From Amorphophallus konjac (Eukaryota; Streptophyta; Magnoliopsida; Alismatales; Araceae), in NCBI GenBank assembly GCA_022559845.1, contig JAHNEJ010001085.1:62001-126000 (forward strand): 64,000 bases of DNA, in the 5' to 3' direction. Below the pieces are notes generated by a model. The model had not been told where the DNA came from. It worked only from the letters and a program-made list of their open reading frames with translations, and made no database searches. Both the position numbers and the translations under genes were made by a program. How positions within the stretch are numbered: the first letter of the stretch is position 1; each line of letters opens with the position of its first letter. Below are positions 1 through 12,235 of this stretch, in pieces.

Positions 1-1856
1 CGTTGTTCCCCACATACCGCTTCAGCCAGGGCCAACTGTCGGCGGTCCGACAGCTCCCTCTCATTCAGGGTTCCCCCTCAAGTCTCCGGGAGACAGTTTC
101 TCCCCCAGTGGCAAGTGCCACCTTCACCTCCAGAGGAGCTCGCCCAATCGCTCCTCAATAGGTTCAATCGCATGGACGAGCAGTTTCAAAATCTGAAAAG
201 AATGGTGGACGTGAAAGCCACCCCGGAGGTTGCTTTGCCAATCCTTCCCGTTATTCATCTTCCTCCCTCCGAAATGCCCACGTACCGCAGATACAATGGT
301 ACCAGCAACCCCTTCATTCACCTCAAGGATTTCATGTATGAGTCCTCCTATTGGCAAAATGATCAGAGGTCCCTGGCATACCTCTTTCGGAGATCATTGG
401 ATGGTCCCGCGCTTGAGTGGTTCTATTCCTTGGAGCCCCGCGAGACCGAGAATTTTAAATAGTCCAGAGAAGGTTCTTGCAGAAATATAGGGATAGGGTC
501 GGTCCCTCACTCTCCATTACCGACCTAGTGGCCGAAAAGATGAAGTCCGATGAGGATTTTGTCCGCTATGCTGATAGATGGAGGTCTCTGGCGGACAGAA
601 TAAGGGATACCCTCTCCGAGCCCGAACAAGTGAAGATGATTGTGTCTAATGCAACCCGACAGTTCAGACACGTCCCGGCCATGAATAAACTTACTACAAT
701 GGAGGAACTCTATGAAAGGGCCCGGTACATCCAAACCCAGTTAAAAGACTCCCCCATTATGAACATGTTTGAGTCACCGAAGCCCAAAGTGGTCAGAAAG
801 ACAGGCGCTGGTGTCCCGGGCGGAGCCACAGAAGGGGTTGCGACAAATGAGCAAGTGGGTGCGGTCAACAATACTAATTATGCAGTCAACCCAAGGCCTC
901 CACAAATGCCCCGACTTCCCCTCCAACCAGGTCCTTTCCCTCTTCGTCCTCCACCCCAAAATAATCCACCCCAGGATAATATGCCTCCATTACGTCAACC
1001 CCAGCAACAACAACCACAACCTCAGCAACAACAACCACCACTTCAGTACAACCAAGTTCCACCTCCGGGTGAAATTTTTTATGACCCTTTTGAATAATCC
1101 AGAAAAAAAAGTTACCCTTTTTTTTCAGGGAGAGCTAATGCTTGTTGGGTATTTTGGTTTGACACTGCTTCACACCCAAAAAGAAGCGAGCTACGTCTTT
1201 TTTATTTTGTTTTTGTGTATCTTGTTGTATATCTAATCCAAGATCTCTTTGATTTTATTTTTTTTCTGGTTTATTCAATGAATAGAAGTACAATAAGCAA
1301 GATTAACTCGTTTTTGTTGGTAAATTTTAGTAATAATATAATAATATATATAATTAGTAATAATATATATAATCCCCAACAACAACAAAGGAGGCCGGTC
1401 GGTCCCAAGAGAGCCTACTATCCACCATTGCCAGAAACCTTAGCAGACATTTTTAATGCCCTCATGGCATCAAACCAACTCGCCCTACCCAGAGAAAGGC
1501 CCGTGTGGCCCCCGAATGTTGATACTTCCAAATACTGCGTCTACCACAGGCAGCCATGACACACAGTAGATTACTGCTTCCATTTCAAAGATTACATCCA
1601 CGATATGAATGATGAACATCAAATAGATTGGGATGAAATGAGACGATACGTCGCGGCTCTCAAGGCTAGGAGACCTCCTCATAGGCCACAGCAGCAGTTA
1701 CAACAGCAGCAGCAACCACAACAACAACAACAGCTTCAGCACGCCCCACAACAATAGCCCGACATGGGCATAATCCAGAATGCATTACCGGAGCACCAAC
1801 AGCCCAATCATCAGGTTAACCCCATCTCCTCCTTCCCGTAAGTCGGGAGAGAGCAG
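1..1856 (+). pseudogene. gag of element 1 (5' truncated by window, broken)
   Basis: The frame is open from the first base and reads a retrotransposon gag (capsid) domain to a TAG at 460-462. It resumes one frame over near 477 (QKYRDRVGP...) and runs to 1097. The tail is Pro/Gln-rich. After an approximately 275-bp insertion (1101-1375) the frame resumes with NPQQQQRRPVG and reaches a nucleocapsid-like knuckle at 1536-1577, where C-x2-H, H and C are visible but a TGA (1557-1559) interrupts it. A Gln-rich tract follows to about 1760. The gene needs at least two frameshift corrections and two stop reversions to be read through. Confidence 0.8.
1101..1375. mobile_element. Small AT-rich insertion inside gag, flanked by 7-bp direct repeat
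   Basis: An AT-rich segment of about 275 bp splits the Gln/Pro-rich part of gag. ATAATCC occurs immediately before it (1094-1100) and as its last seven bases (1369-1375), like a target-site duplication. Removing the segment joins PF to NPQQQQ of gag, apart from a one-base slip. No clear terminal inverted repeats are seen, so the element class is unknown. A retained intron or filler DNA are alternatives. Confidence 0.5.
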
Positions 1857-2699
1857 GTGTGGCACCAGGAAAGTACCTCCATTCTTTCTACCTCCAACCC
1901 TATCATCACGCAACACCCTCACCTTGCCCGGGTAGCACCTCTCTCTCATCAACCCGCGTCAGTATCACCTTCACCATTTCCACTACCATTACGCCCTCTC
2001 ATCCGTACCCCGATCCCCTATCAACCGACACTCTCCACTACGCCTTCACACCCTCTCATCTTCTCTCACTCCCCCACTTTACCATCCACCTCTACCACAT
2101 TTACCCCTACGCCTTCTAAACCCCTTATCATCCGTCAACCATACATAACCCCGTCTTTCTCCACCACATCACCACTAATGCCTTCAAAATCACTCATAAC
2201 CATCACCCACCTCAAAATCATTGCCCGCTTCAAGCCCTACCCACTTCTACTTCGTCTCCACCTCCACCTTCCAGACCCCTTATCCTTCATAATCCGCGCG
2301 ATATCCCCTCTACCTCCGCCATGCCTCCACCTAACAAACCCCTCATCAGAATCCCTGCTCCCGTCATCACCCCTGCTTCATCAACCATTCCTCACCACTA
2401 CCCCTCAAATCCCTGTTAAAACCCACTGCTACCCCCACAAAAGTACAAAAGCCGCAGGCAATGGTGCTCCGGAGTGGAAGGATTTTCACAGGGTTTTCCC
2501 CCACAACAGTCAGAATCCTGAGCAATCTCAGCCAGAGAAGGATGATGGAGAACAACCAGAAAGAGCTATCCCTGGAACACAGTATGATCTATTGAAACAC
2601 TTGGACAAGACGCCTGCTCGGATCTCCATCTGGAGCTACTTCAAAGATCCACATCCCACCAGGCGGCCTTGATGGAATATCTTCAAAAGGTCATGGTTA
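1857..2699 (+). pseudogene. gag-pro linker of element 1, Pro/Ser/Thr-rich
   Basis: An open frame from 1857 to 2672 encodes a very Pro/Ser/Thr-rich stretch followed by YDLLKHLDKTPARISIW. The latter matches the conserved motif found just before the protease of plant Tat elements (inhibitor-like linker 'TPARISIW'). A frameshift near 2633 moves the continuation (LLQRSTSHQAALMEYLQKV) into the next frame. The low-complexity part (about 1860-2400) may be out of frame, so its sequence is not trustworthy as protein. Confidence 0.55.
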
Positions 2700-3300
2700 A
2701 TGAAGACCTCCCGTGGAGAAGATTCGACCGTCCTGACCCCAACAGACACACAACCGGCCATCATGTTCCACAACTACGAGCTCGCTCCCAAGGAGGCTCG
2801 AAAATATGCACTGTGCATTTCAATAAAAATTAATGGGGTATCCATAAACCCGTGTCTTGTGGACACGGGTGCGTCCATAAATGTGATCTCCATGAGCACT
2901 CTTCAGTTGTGTGGGGTCGACGAGGAACAAATAAGACCTTCCGCGATCACGGTCACGGCTTATGACAATAGCAAAAGGCCGCCACAGGGGATGATTATTC
3001 TAAAGACAGAACTAGGCCCCATGTTAATTCCCACAGAATTCCATGTCCTCGACATGGACCCCACATTCAAGGCTATACTGGGTCGCCCTTACATCGAAGC
3101 CATGGACGCTGTGCCTTCCACCAACCATCAGTGCATGAAGTTTCCTTACAATGGGAGAATTATTAAAGTGGTCAGTACACCTGTCCTTCACACAGTGGAT
3201 GCTATCAACACCTCTCTACCCTCTGTTTGGCGATCTCATCGGCCCATATTGTCACTGCTGGACGTACGTGATCATCTCACGTTCCACTAGCACCAAAGGA
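2700..3300 (+). pseudogene. Aspartic protease domain of element 1
   Basis: This is a retroviral-type aspartic protease domain. The catalytic triad appears as LVDTGAS (Asp-Thr-Gly codons at 2862-2870), followed by INVISMSTL and, near 3080, the flap-side motif ILGRPYIEAMDAVPSTNHQCMKFP typical of plant gypsy proteases. The domain itself is open, but the frame shifts after about 3290 before the G-patch-like part. It would cleave the gag-pol polyprotein. Confidence 0.8.
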
Positions 3301-3339
3301 GCCGGTCAGGGCAACCGCAACATCATATCTCCCTTTTCA

Positions 3340-3500
3340 CTCCAAAGGTTGGGAGATTATGAGGAACATCGGCTACCAACAGGGTAAAGGTCTGGGCGCA
3401 CAGTTACAGGGTAGGCTCAAACCGCCAAAGGAAATTAGGCCGAACCGCAGGTTTGGCCTAGGCTTCAAAGGACCGTTCAAGCGGATTGGAAGCCCCTCAC
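3340..3500 (+). pseudogene. G-patch-like segment between protease and RT
   Basis: The frame from 3359 reads MRNIGYQQGKGLGAQLQGR followed by LKPP. This matches the G-patch consensus (hydrophobic, GW/GY, x-GxGLG, x-x-GR/G, hydrophobic-x-P). G-patch motifs following a protease are known from betaretroviruses and some plant gypsy elements, where they bind nucleic acid or support reverse transcription. It lies in a different frame from the protease, so it is frameshifted here. Confidence 0.6.
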
Positions 3501-4078
3501 ATGGACTCTATCAAACCACTTCAACAGAGGGCCCGTTGTTCAGATGGGAGATCACCCACGAGAAGCATATGGGGGATCACATGCTGTATATTTGGCTGAA
3601 AAATGTCCGAGGATCACCAAAAGAGGCAAGATCAAAGATCCAGAATGCGAGTGGAACAAATGGTTCGACATACGGGACAGTTCCATTGCACTGGAAAGGA
3701 TGTTCTCGTCTCCGCAGCTTGAAGGACCACCATTGATCTCCGGAACACCAGAGAATATTACCACTCTTGCCAAGGTTCCAAACTATCTTCGTCCTCGCCA
3801 GAAGGACCCTGTCATCGACGGATCTTCATCCGTCCTCAACATTGCCGTCGACGGCTCATTAGCCGCCATCTTCTCCATCCACTCATCTCAGCCTTTGCTG
3901 ATATCGTCTTCCTGGGCCAGACAATTGTCTGATGATCTTCCCAGATCCCCTTCTCTGCTTACATACCTACGCGGGCTTTTCAACCCGCGCCAGGTCTTCA
4001 ACCATGATCTGCTCTATGAGCCTCACAATCCTCTAGCCATAACCACTTTTCTCTCTCCTCCAATCTCTTTTCACTGCT

Positions 4079-6805
4079 TTGTCATTCAAAATGAAAACGA
4101 AAAAAAATGTCAATTTTCAAACTCCCCAACAACACATCTTCGTTGAGGAAACCTCCTACATCTCCCACGGGTGCGTACCGCCCTGCGGACCACCCGTCCA
4201 AGATCCGATGAGCGACCTTTTCTACCCCTCCTCTGAGGGGTCTTCTCCTGTACATTCTACACCATCCTCTTCGTCTTCCTCTTCTTCTGTAAATATTGTC
4301 AGTCAATCTAGGAATGATAGACCAAGGGTAGTACCTAGGAAGAAATCCAAGGGTAGGCCGATCCCTCGTCGATTCCTTCTGGATTTGGCCGCCAGGTGTC
4401 AGGCCCTTCTTGCCATCCCCCAGTTGTTAGAAAATCCCATCCGGCTACCGGAAATAGAATGTGAGGGCGACTGTGCATTTGATAAAGGGTATGGAGTCTA
4501 CGAGATCACGGATGAAGAATGCCCCACTGAAGATGAGGGTGAAGAATATGAGGATGCGGCAGGCACATACGCAAGTGGAATGAGGAGAGTCGACGAGCCG
4601 TCAACCGCCGTAGAAGAATCCACCAAAGAAGTCAACTTGGGAACTGAGGAAGACCCTAGGAAGATCCTCATAAGTGACAACCTACCACCCTCTGAAGAAG
4701 AGGCATTAATTGAGATTCTCAAGGAATATAAGGACACGTTTGCATGGAGCTACGAGGATATGCCAGGTCTAGATTCAACCTTGGTCGAACACCGTTTAAC
4801 TCTAAAACCAGGGTCCATCTCGGTAAAACAAAGGTTAAGGCGTTTCCACCCTCAGATGGCTTTGAAAATGAAAGAAGAGGTCGATAAGCTCCACAAAGCC
4901 AGGTTCATTAGAGTCTTCCTTTATCCTCAATGGGTGGCGAACATTGTCCCGGTCATGAAAAAAGATGGGAAAGTCAGGATTTGTATCGACTTCCAGGACC
5001 TTAACCGCGCGTGTCCAAAGGACGATTTTCCCTTACCTCACATTGATGTGTTGATCGATAACACGGCAGGTTATGAGACCCTCTCATTCATGGATGGATT
5101 CTCAGGATATAATCAAATTCGTTTGGCAGAAGAGGATCAGGAGAAGACGTCATTCACTACCCCTTGGGGAACATACTGTTACGTGGTCATGCCGTTCGGA
5201 TTAAAGAATGCTGGAGCTACTTACCAAAGAGCTATGATGGGCATATTTCATGACATGATGCACATATATCTGGAAGTGTATGTGGATGACTTATTGGTAA
5301 AATCAAGGACCAGGATGGAACATCCAGAAGTTTTAGCTAAGGTCTTGCAGAGGTCAAGGGAGTTCCAATTGAAAATAAACCCGAAGAAGTGTGTGTTTGG
5401 TGTGTCGTCGGGTAAATTGCTGGGTTTCATTGTGAGTAAAAGAGGGATCGAGATAGATCCCGACAAAGCCAAGGCTATCAGAGATATGCCGCCTCCCAAG
5501 AATTTGAGGGAAGTCCGAGGTTTAATCGGGAGGTTGCAGTTTATTCGTCGGTTTGTGTCCCAACATTCACAAAGGTGTAGACCTCTCTACGAGTTGACCA
5601 AGCCAGGAGTAGAATTCCACTGGAATTCTAAATGTCAGAAAGCTTTTGAAGGGTTGAAGGAATATCTGGCTAGTCCACCCGTTCTCATTCCACCCAAACC
5701 AGAAAAACCTCTGATCCTTTACGTCTCAGTCTTGGATGACTCCGTGGGAGCCGTCCTCGCACAAGCTGATGAAGAAGGCAAGGAACGGGCAACCTATTAC
5801 TTGTCCAAACTTCTCAATCCCTGTGAGCAGAAGTACACCGTCATGGAGAAAACCTGTGCTGCCCTCGTTTGGGTAGTGCAGAAATTGAAGCACTACTTCT
5901 TGGCTCATGAGGTCCACTTGATTGCTCGAATGAATCCTATCAAATTCCTTCTGGAGAAAGCCGTCCTTACGGATAGGCTAGCACGCTGGCAAAGTTTTCT
6001 CTCTCAGTTCGACATCACCTACATCCAGCAAAAGGCGATTAAAGGCTATGCCATAGCCGAGCATCTCGCTCACCATCCTCTTCCCAAGTTCGATCCCGTC
6101 CAATCAGAGTTTCCAGATGAGGAACTAATGTCCGTCAACCAATCAGATGAGCCAATGTGGACGCTATATTTTGATGGAGCTCTGAATTCTCAAGGGAGAG
6201 GAATCGGCGTCGCCCTCCTGTCGCCTGAAGGCCTCACATTCCCATTGGCATACCAGCTCAAATTTCCAGTTACCAATAATATAGCCGAATATGAAGCTCT
6301 TCTAGCTGGCCTAGAACTCGCTCATTCTTTTCGTATCACTGAGTTGCGAGTCGTAGGTGATAGTCAACTCATCCTTCGCCAGGTGCTCACTAAATATCGC
6401 ACTCGCGATCCCAAACTCAAGCCATACCAAGAACTCACTGCTGCCTTTGCCAAACTGTTCACCAAACTGATCTTTGTTCATGTCCCTCGTCATCAGAATA
6501 TTCTCGCCGATGCCCTCGCCTCATTGGCATCATCCATAAGGTTCCCTCTAGGAAGATGGTTTGAGTCCATTTCCATCTACAAACTTCACGCCCCTGCAAT
6601 CGATGATGCTTCCTACGTAAATATCAAAGACAGGATAGCAAGGAAGATCCTGCAGGAAGATATCCTTGAGAAGAGGGAATCATGTTGGCAGAGGCCGAAG
6701 AAGAACTGGCTGATGAAGAGAAACCATGGTTCCATGAAATCGTCAAATACTGCCAAGATCAGTCTTATCCTGAAGGGGCCACCACAGAGGACAAGAAAGC
6801 CATAA
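4079..6805 (+). pseudogene. RT - RNase H - archaeal RNase H of element 1
   Basis: A long open frame of about 908 codons. RT motifs are in order: IDFQDLNRACPKDDFPLP, MDGFSGYNQI, PFGLKNAGATYQRAM and the catalytic YVDD at about 5279-5290. The first RNase H follows (VLDDSVGAVLAQ to IKGYAIAEHLAHHPLP, roughly 5690-6100). The second, archaeal-type RNase H follows (YFDGA, IAEYEALLAGLELA, VVGDSQLIL, ILADALASLAS, roughly 6160-6540) with its four acidic residues present. The frame is lost near 6680, where the pol continuation moves to another frame, so it is no longer joined to integrase. Lengths are normal for Tat pol. Confidence 0.9.
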
Positions 6806-7987
6806 GAAGGGTGGCTCAGAAATATACATTGGTTGGAGGTCTACTCAATAGGAGGAGCCTTACTGGTATTCTGTTAAGATGTCTTGGTGACGATGAGGTT
6901 TGGAAATGTGTAGAGGAGACGCACTCGGGTGTGTGCGGTGGCCACGTGAATAGTCAGATGCTCGCCAAGAAGATCATTCGCCAAGGCTTTTATTGGCCCA
7001 CTATGGAAGAGGATTGTGCTGTCTATGTCCGTAGGTGTGTCAAGTGTCAACTTCACGTCGATAAAATCCATTCACCATCTTCCTCACTTCATCCAATATC
7101 CTCCCCGTGGCCTTTCTCCATGTGGGCATTCGACATCATTGGTCCCCTAGGTGATCCCAATTCCCTCACCAAGCAGAAATCTTTCATCCTTACTGCGACG
7201 GAATACTTCACCAAATGGGCCGAAGCCGAAGCTTACGCGAAAATCAAGACGTCAACAGTCTGCAAGTTCATCATGAAGAACATCCTCGCCAGATTCGGCG
7301 TCCCAAGTACAATCGTCACCGACAATGGGCCATAGTTTTATTTCTCAGGACCTATACGACCTCTGCAAAAGGTACGCAATTGCATTGCATCATTCATCGC
7401 CTTATTACCCACAAGGTAACGGCCAAGCGGAGGCCACCAATAAAATATTGCTCAAAATCATCAAAAAAACCTGCGAGTCTAGTAAGTTTTCAGACTGGCC
7501 AGAAAAACTTATCGAAGCCCTATGGGCCTATCGCACTTCAATCCGTACCCCCACCGGGCAGACTCCATTTGCCCTTACTTATGGTATGGAAGCGGTAGTC
7601 CCGTATGAGACTCTGATCCCTTCTCTCCGGGTACAATTGGACGAGGAATTTTCCCTCGACGATCGTCGTAATTCTCTCCTCGCCCAGTTGGAACTCTTGG
7701 ATGAGAAACGGCTGGCCGCTGCCGAACACGCGCGTGTGTATGAAAATAGACTCGCTCGCTTTTACCAAAAGAAAGTCGTTGAGAGAAAATTCAAAGTCGG
7801 TGAGATGGTCGTAAAAAGAATTTTTGTCAAACCTGGAGGGCCGCGTTCTAAGCTCCAACCCAATTGAGAAGGACCATTTGTAATTCAAGCCGTGTACCCT
7901 GGTAACGCCTACAAACTAGTCAACGCCGAAGGGACCGAGTTATCCCACCCTTGGAATGGGCTTTATCTTAAGAAATACTACCCTTAG
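6675..7987 (+). pseudogene. Integrase of element 1, with two stops and one frameshift
   Basis: The HHCC zinc finger (HSGVCGGHVNSQ ... RRCVKCQ) and the catalytic core with AFDIIGP, TDNGP and PYYPQGNGQAEATNK supply the D, D and E residues. A TAG at 7333-7335 follows TDNGP, and one extra base shifts the frame there (it resumes as FISQDLYDLCKRY). A TGA at 7865-7867 replaces a Trp just before the GPF motif (EGPFVIQAVYPGN), and the frame then runs to a TAG at 7985-7987. The stops look like C-to-T / G-to-A changes of CAG and TGG. Not functional as integrase. Confidence 0.85.
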
Positions 7988-9757
7988 CACAAAATAAAAA
8001 AAAGGATGAAAAGATAAAAAATATCAAAAAATAAAGAAATACCGAAAATCACTAAAAATATGAAAAAATTCAAAATGCCGATGTCTGGCAGTCACCATGT
8101 AGTTAAGTCCATGCATCTAACCTTCATGTTAGGATATGGCCCATTAAGGCTTGGTAGGCACCGGCTCTTGGTTTGCCAGAACCGTGGAGATCCCTGTCCG
8201 GCCACGTCAGCCTATGCTCGCTCGAAGGAAGCTAACATGTGCTCACTTATGTATTTTATTCAAAAAAAGGTCGGTAGCATCACCTACGGTGGGGCCCCAC
8301 CCAGAAGATCTCCGGAAGCTGTAATCTTTATTCTTTTCTCTTCGACCAAATGAGACAGTCGGCGCCCTTAAAACGCTGAGCATGAGAAATCGAAACTCAA
8401 ACCCCAAAGGCAAGAGTAGGATCCATTTCCTCGAGCATCGATCAGAGCACGAGAAGAGGGCAGTGTCCCCGCAGGCATACGAAAAGGGAGCCCACAAACG
8501 TCAAACGACTATATCTCCCTCACAAAAAGAAATACAAAATCAAAATCAAGAGAAAAGCCTGGTCGTGACCGTGCCTGTTGCGATAAACGGAACCCCTCAA
8601 AGCAAAAGTCTGAATCCACAAAAGGGGCCGTGGAATGTAAATGCTCGAGATTTGGTCCGAAGTTGTCCGAAAGGAAAGAGTTAATGGGCCCTTATTCGCT
8701 CGCCGGGTTAACGGCTTTGCCGGTCCTCTCAGGAGGTTTATCCCCTACACTCTTCCTTCTCCCTCTAAAGATGAAGGTTCGATGGAGTTTCTGAAGGGTG
8801 AAAACTGCCTAGGGTCTGCGACCTTATTTTAATATACACATTTGGTTGCCTACTTTGAAAAGCAAAAGCTATCGCTGCGAAGGAGTCTCCGTGTTTCTGG
8901 CTGGTCAAGACCCCTGTTTACCACCTTGATGTCTTCTTGTTTAACCTCGGGCTTAGGCCAATGCAAGCGCGTCACCTATGGGTGCGACGGCGTCTGATTC
9001 CGGGTCAGCGTCGCGCGGTTGGTCGTTAGGGTTCCAGGGTGTTCCATCATATACCATCTAGAGTTGTGAGGAAACAGACCCGGGTCGGGCAAATCTCTTA
9101 CCTCAAACACTTTTTGGGTGAATCCCTGTGGTCGGAAGCGACTGGGAGCCTAAGCATGGCATGACGGTATTGTCATCAGGGTAAGTCTTAGCCGGCGGGA
9201 TCATCATTCGAGGGGTCTAGAGGCCCAAATCAACCTAGATGTGCACTTAGGATACCTGGGAGGTTAGTAAGAAACCCATGTCTCACGTAGGTTAGGTGCC
9301 ATTTGGGTGCTTGCCAGGCGTTAGCAAGAAAAAAATTGAAATGATAAAAACAACAAAAAATGGAAAAGAGAAAATGTAAATATTTGCAAGCAAAAAAAAA
9401 AATCTTTTTTATGATAAAAAAAATACCAAATATAAAAAAGAAAACAAATCAATTTTGCATGATTGCATTTGCGTGCAGCATCTCACTTTTAATACCGCTT
9501 GCATTCGTGTGCTTGCCTGTCGCATTTATCACCACCGCAACTTTCCCTTACCTTCGTTAAATAAAGGCTTGGCCCCTTGACCAGTTATCAAGGACAGTCA
9601 CAGTGACCATTTGCTTATTGAGCAAGGGGCCAAGTCAGAACAGAAATTCTGATTTGTTTGTTTCAGTGATGTGTGTAGGGATTCAGGCAACAGACGCAAA
9701 GGTGAAAACCAAACAAACCGAACCTTGTATCTTATTCCAAAAACCAAAAAAATTACA
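7988..9757. other. Non-coding spacer between integrase and antisense gene A
   Basis: About 1.8 kb without a convincing gene on either strand. The start (7988-8080) is A-rich. A perfect GC-rich palindrome GGTGGGGCCCCACC lies near 8290. The rest is unique-looking sequence with short poly-A/T tracts near 9300-9430. No LTR termini or tRNA genes were recognised. Confidence 0.5.
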
Positions 9758-12235
9758 TCAAGTTCCGCCCTCCCTCTCTGCATTACTCGTCCCACTACTC
9801 TCCGGGCAAAACGCTCTCAAAGGTGCTACCCAACTACGAAAAGCGGTACTCCTACCGCTCTGTACTCCCCTTCCTATTCCCACATCCCGGCGTTGATCCA
9901 CGGAAGCAGCAGAGAAGCTACCAACACGAAAGTCACGCTCTCGTGCTCTTCGGTAGCGCTCCTCACCATCTCTCAGCCACTGTTCAGCAAGACCAAGGCT
10001 GATTCGGAGTTCGAATAGTTGGGCCTCCATGGCCCTTCGTTCCTCCCTTTCAGTCAATCTGTTGGCTCTTTCTCTCTCTGCGTCTCTTTCTTTCTCTGCA
10101 CGTTCTCTCTCGCGGTCTTCCCTCTCCAACTGGAGAGTGATCCTAAGTTCCACGGCATCCCTAGAGGAGTCGTCATCAGGATGACGGCGCAGTTCCCTCT
10201 CCAGTTCTGCTATTCTAGCCTCCTTCTGCGCAGCTTGGGCAAGCGCTTCTTCCGTCTCCTTTTCCTGCCGAGTGTACCATCTCAGATACGCGATAAGGCG
10301 TAAAACAAAGAGAACTCAACACTGAAACTCTTACCTGTATAGAGAGCATCCCTTCTGCCTCCACAGCACGCTGCGTGGTATGCGCAAGTTGCTCATGAAG
10401 CAAGTCAAGTTCTGAGGGCGGAATCCACAAACTGGAAGAGGCACCACCTACTCCCATCGCTGGGGAAGCCGCGCCAATCTGGGCATGCTACGACCGCGTG
10501 AATTAGCAGCCAACATCTGGAATCTGCGGTTCTAATTAGGAACGCACCGTACACCTACCAAGGCGCTCGTAGCTCCGCGGGCATCGCCCAACCGTTACTC
10601 CATCTCTGCCAAGCGAGTTCGTAAATTCGCTATCATGGTATCACGGATATCCTGCAGCCATACGAGTCAGCATTTCCACCAGAAAACCAAAAAGGGAGAA
10701 AGAAGAAAAGAGAAAGGGGAAACCTACCTCCACAAATCCCCGGGGTTGGAACCGCTCTGCATACCTTGTCTTGTATAGATGCAGGTAATCCTCGCTATCC
10801 CGTGCCTGCGATTCTACAATCGTGCCACCCCGTTGCCAGTCTTCATATTGTTCAGGGAACCGCACGCGCCAGTCAATGCAGGTCGCTGGTCCTCGCGTCT
10901 TTCTCCCGACGCGAGGTGACGCAGCTGAATCCACCCATTCTTGAGCCAGTCCCAAAGTCCTCATAACCAATCGTAGCCGAAGCGGCTCGATTTCATTCAG
11001 GCAGTGCATCCACAATTCCCGTCCAAATCGGGCACGACTTGCTAGAACCCACGGCTGGTCGGCATCGACCATGTCTGAGTAGGGTCTCCAGTTTACCATC
11101 GCTGCAGGGAACTCCTGTAGCTCCCGCCTTAGCACCATCAGTTGGTAGGTTAGGGGTGCCGCACTCATGATGGGTTCCCACCGCCTGGCTAGCGGCACCA
11201 TCGCGGGTCGCTAATGCCGAGCTCTCCCCATGGGGAGGTAATAATAGCTCCACAACTGCTCGGCGCAGGTCATCAGTACCTTGCAAAAAACAAAAAAAAT
11301 ACAAAACAAGCAAAACCAAAAATACCTGGATGAATGGTGTGAAACCACTCACAGTCATCTCACGGTCCGCTTCTTGGAACAGGCCTGCAAACAAGTGTGC
11401 CAGCATGGCAGCTCCCCAGGCCTAGTATCCTACTCTTTCAAGGTCTGATAGCAGCTCCAGGAAGCGACATTGGATACCATCCCCTTTCGAGCTCAGTACC
11501 AATCTCCCCAAAAGGAAGAGGAGAAATCTCCTCAAATCTATGTTGCATCTTTCCCAGTTGCCGAAATCTGTGCAGTACACGGCACGGCATCCTATTTCCA
11601 TCCTTTCCATGAACTCTTCTGAGGATTCGTCGTCCCACCGACGAGTGTCGGTGAGTCCTAATGCATCCATGAGGGACGCCCTAGCTACCGACCTATTTTT
11701 CCGACCATCTAGGTCCAAACCCAGTAACTTCTGGGCACCTTCTCGGTAGTCCGCGTAAGTGACTCCGGTCACTGTCTCGCCATCCACCTTGAGGCTCGTA
11801 ATTCGGACCACATCTTCCAGGCTGGGCACCATGTGCCCCCAAGGCATCAAGAATGCCCGACTCACTAGGTCCCATCTCTCACACAAGGCTTGGATCAGGA
11901 CCAGGTCGAGCTGGATCGGCTCGATCCGAAGAAAGGTGCCAAATCCCATCACGTCTAGCCTGGCCTTCTGAAAATCCGGAAGACCCCTGTATGCGGCCAC
12001 CGCTAACTCCCATGAAATGTGTGATTTCATCACACTCTGTGCGTGCATAAGAAATGGAGAGGATGTTTGGTCAGAAAGAAAGGAAGGAGAAAGAATGAGA
12101 AAAGGGCAGGAAAGCTCAGCTTACGAGTTGTGATTAGGCCCTTTCGCTGAAGTGCCCTTCGAGGTCCGAAAGCCTCCTGGAACTACTACCACTGGACATG
12201 CTTCTCTTCGAGGAGTGGGAAGATTCGCCCTCCAT
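9758..12235 (-). pseudogene. Antisense gene A: plant mobile domain (PMD) protein, pseudogene
   Basis: Six inferred exons on the minus strand: 12235-12125, 12036-11326, 11255-10728, 10651-10559, 10487-10335 and 10264-9758. All have GT..AG junctions in phase 0, for about 700 codons. Exon 1 reads MEGESS...RRLSDLEGH, like gene D. Exons 2-3 carry the PMD-like domain (MKSHISWELAVAAYRG, RAFLMPWGHMVPSLEDV, DLRRFLLFLLGRLVL) and HCLNEIEPLRLRLVMRTLGL. The C-terminus is a charged coiled coil. Exon sizes match gene B closely, and no frameshift is needed. Four in-frame stops kill it: TAA 12136-12134, TAG 11424-11422, TAG 11213-11211 and TAA 10597-10595. The intron between B's exons 3 and 4 is absent here. 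Confidence 0.75.

Noticed and set aside
7988..9757. 3' LTR immediately after integrase
   Set aside because: No TG...CA pair with a polypurine tract was found here, whereas 20575 has the tract, termini and a precise nested junction at 22620.
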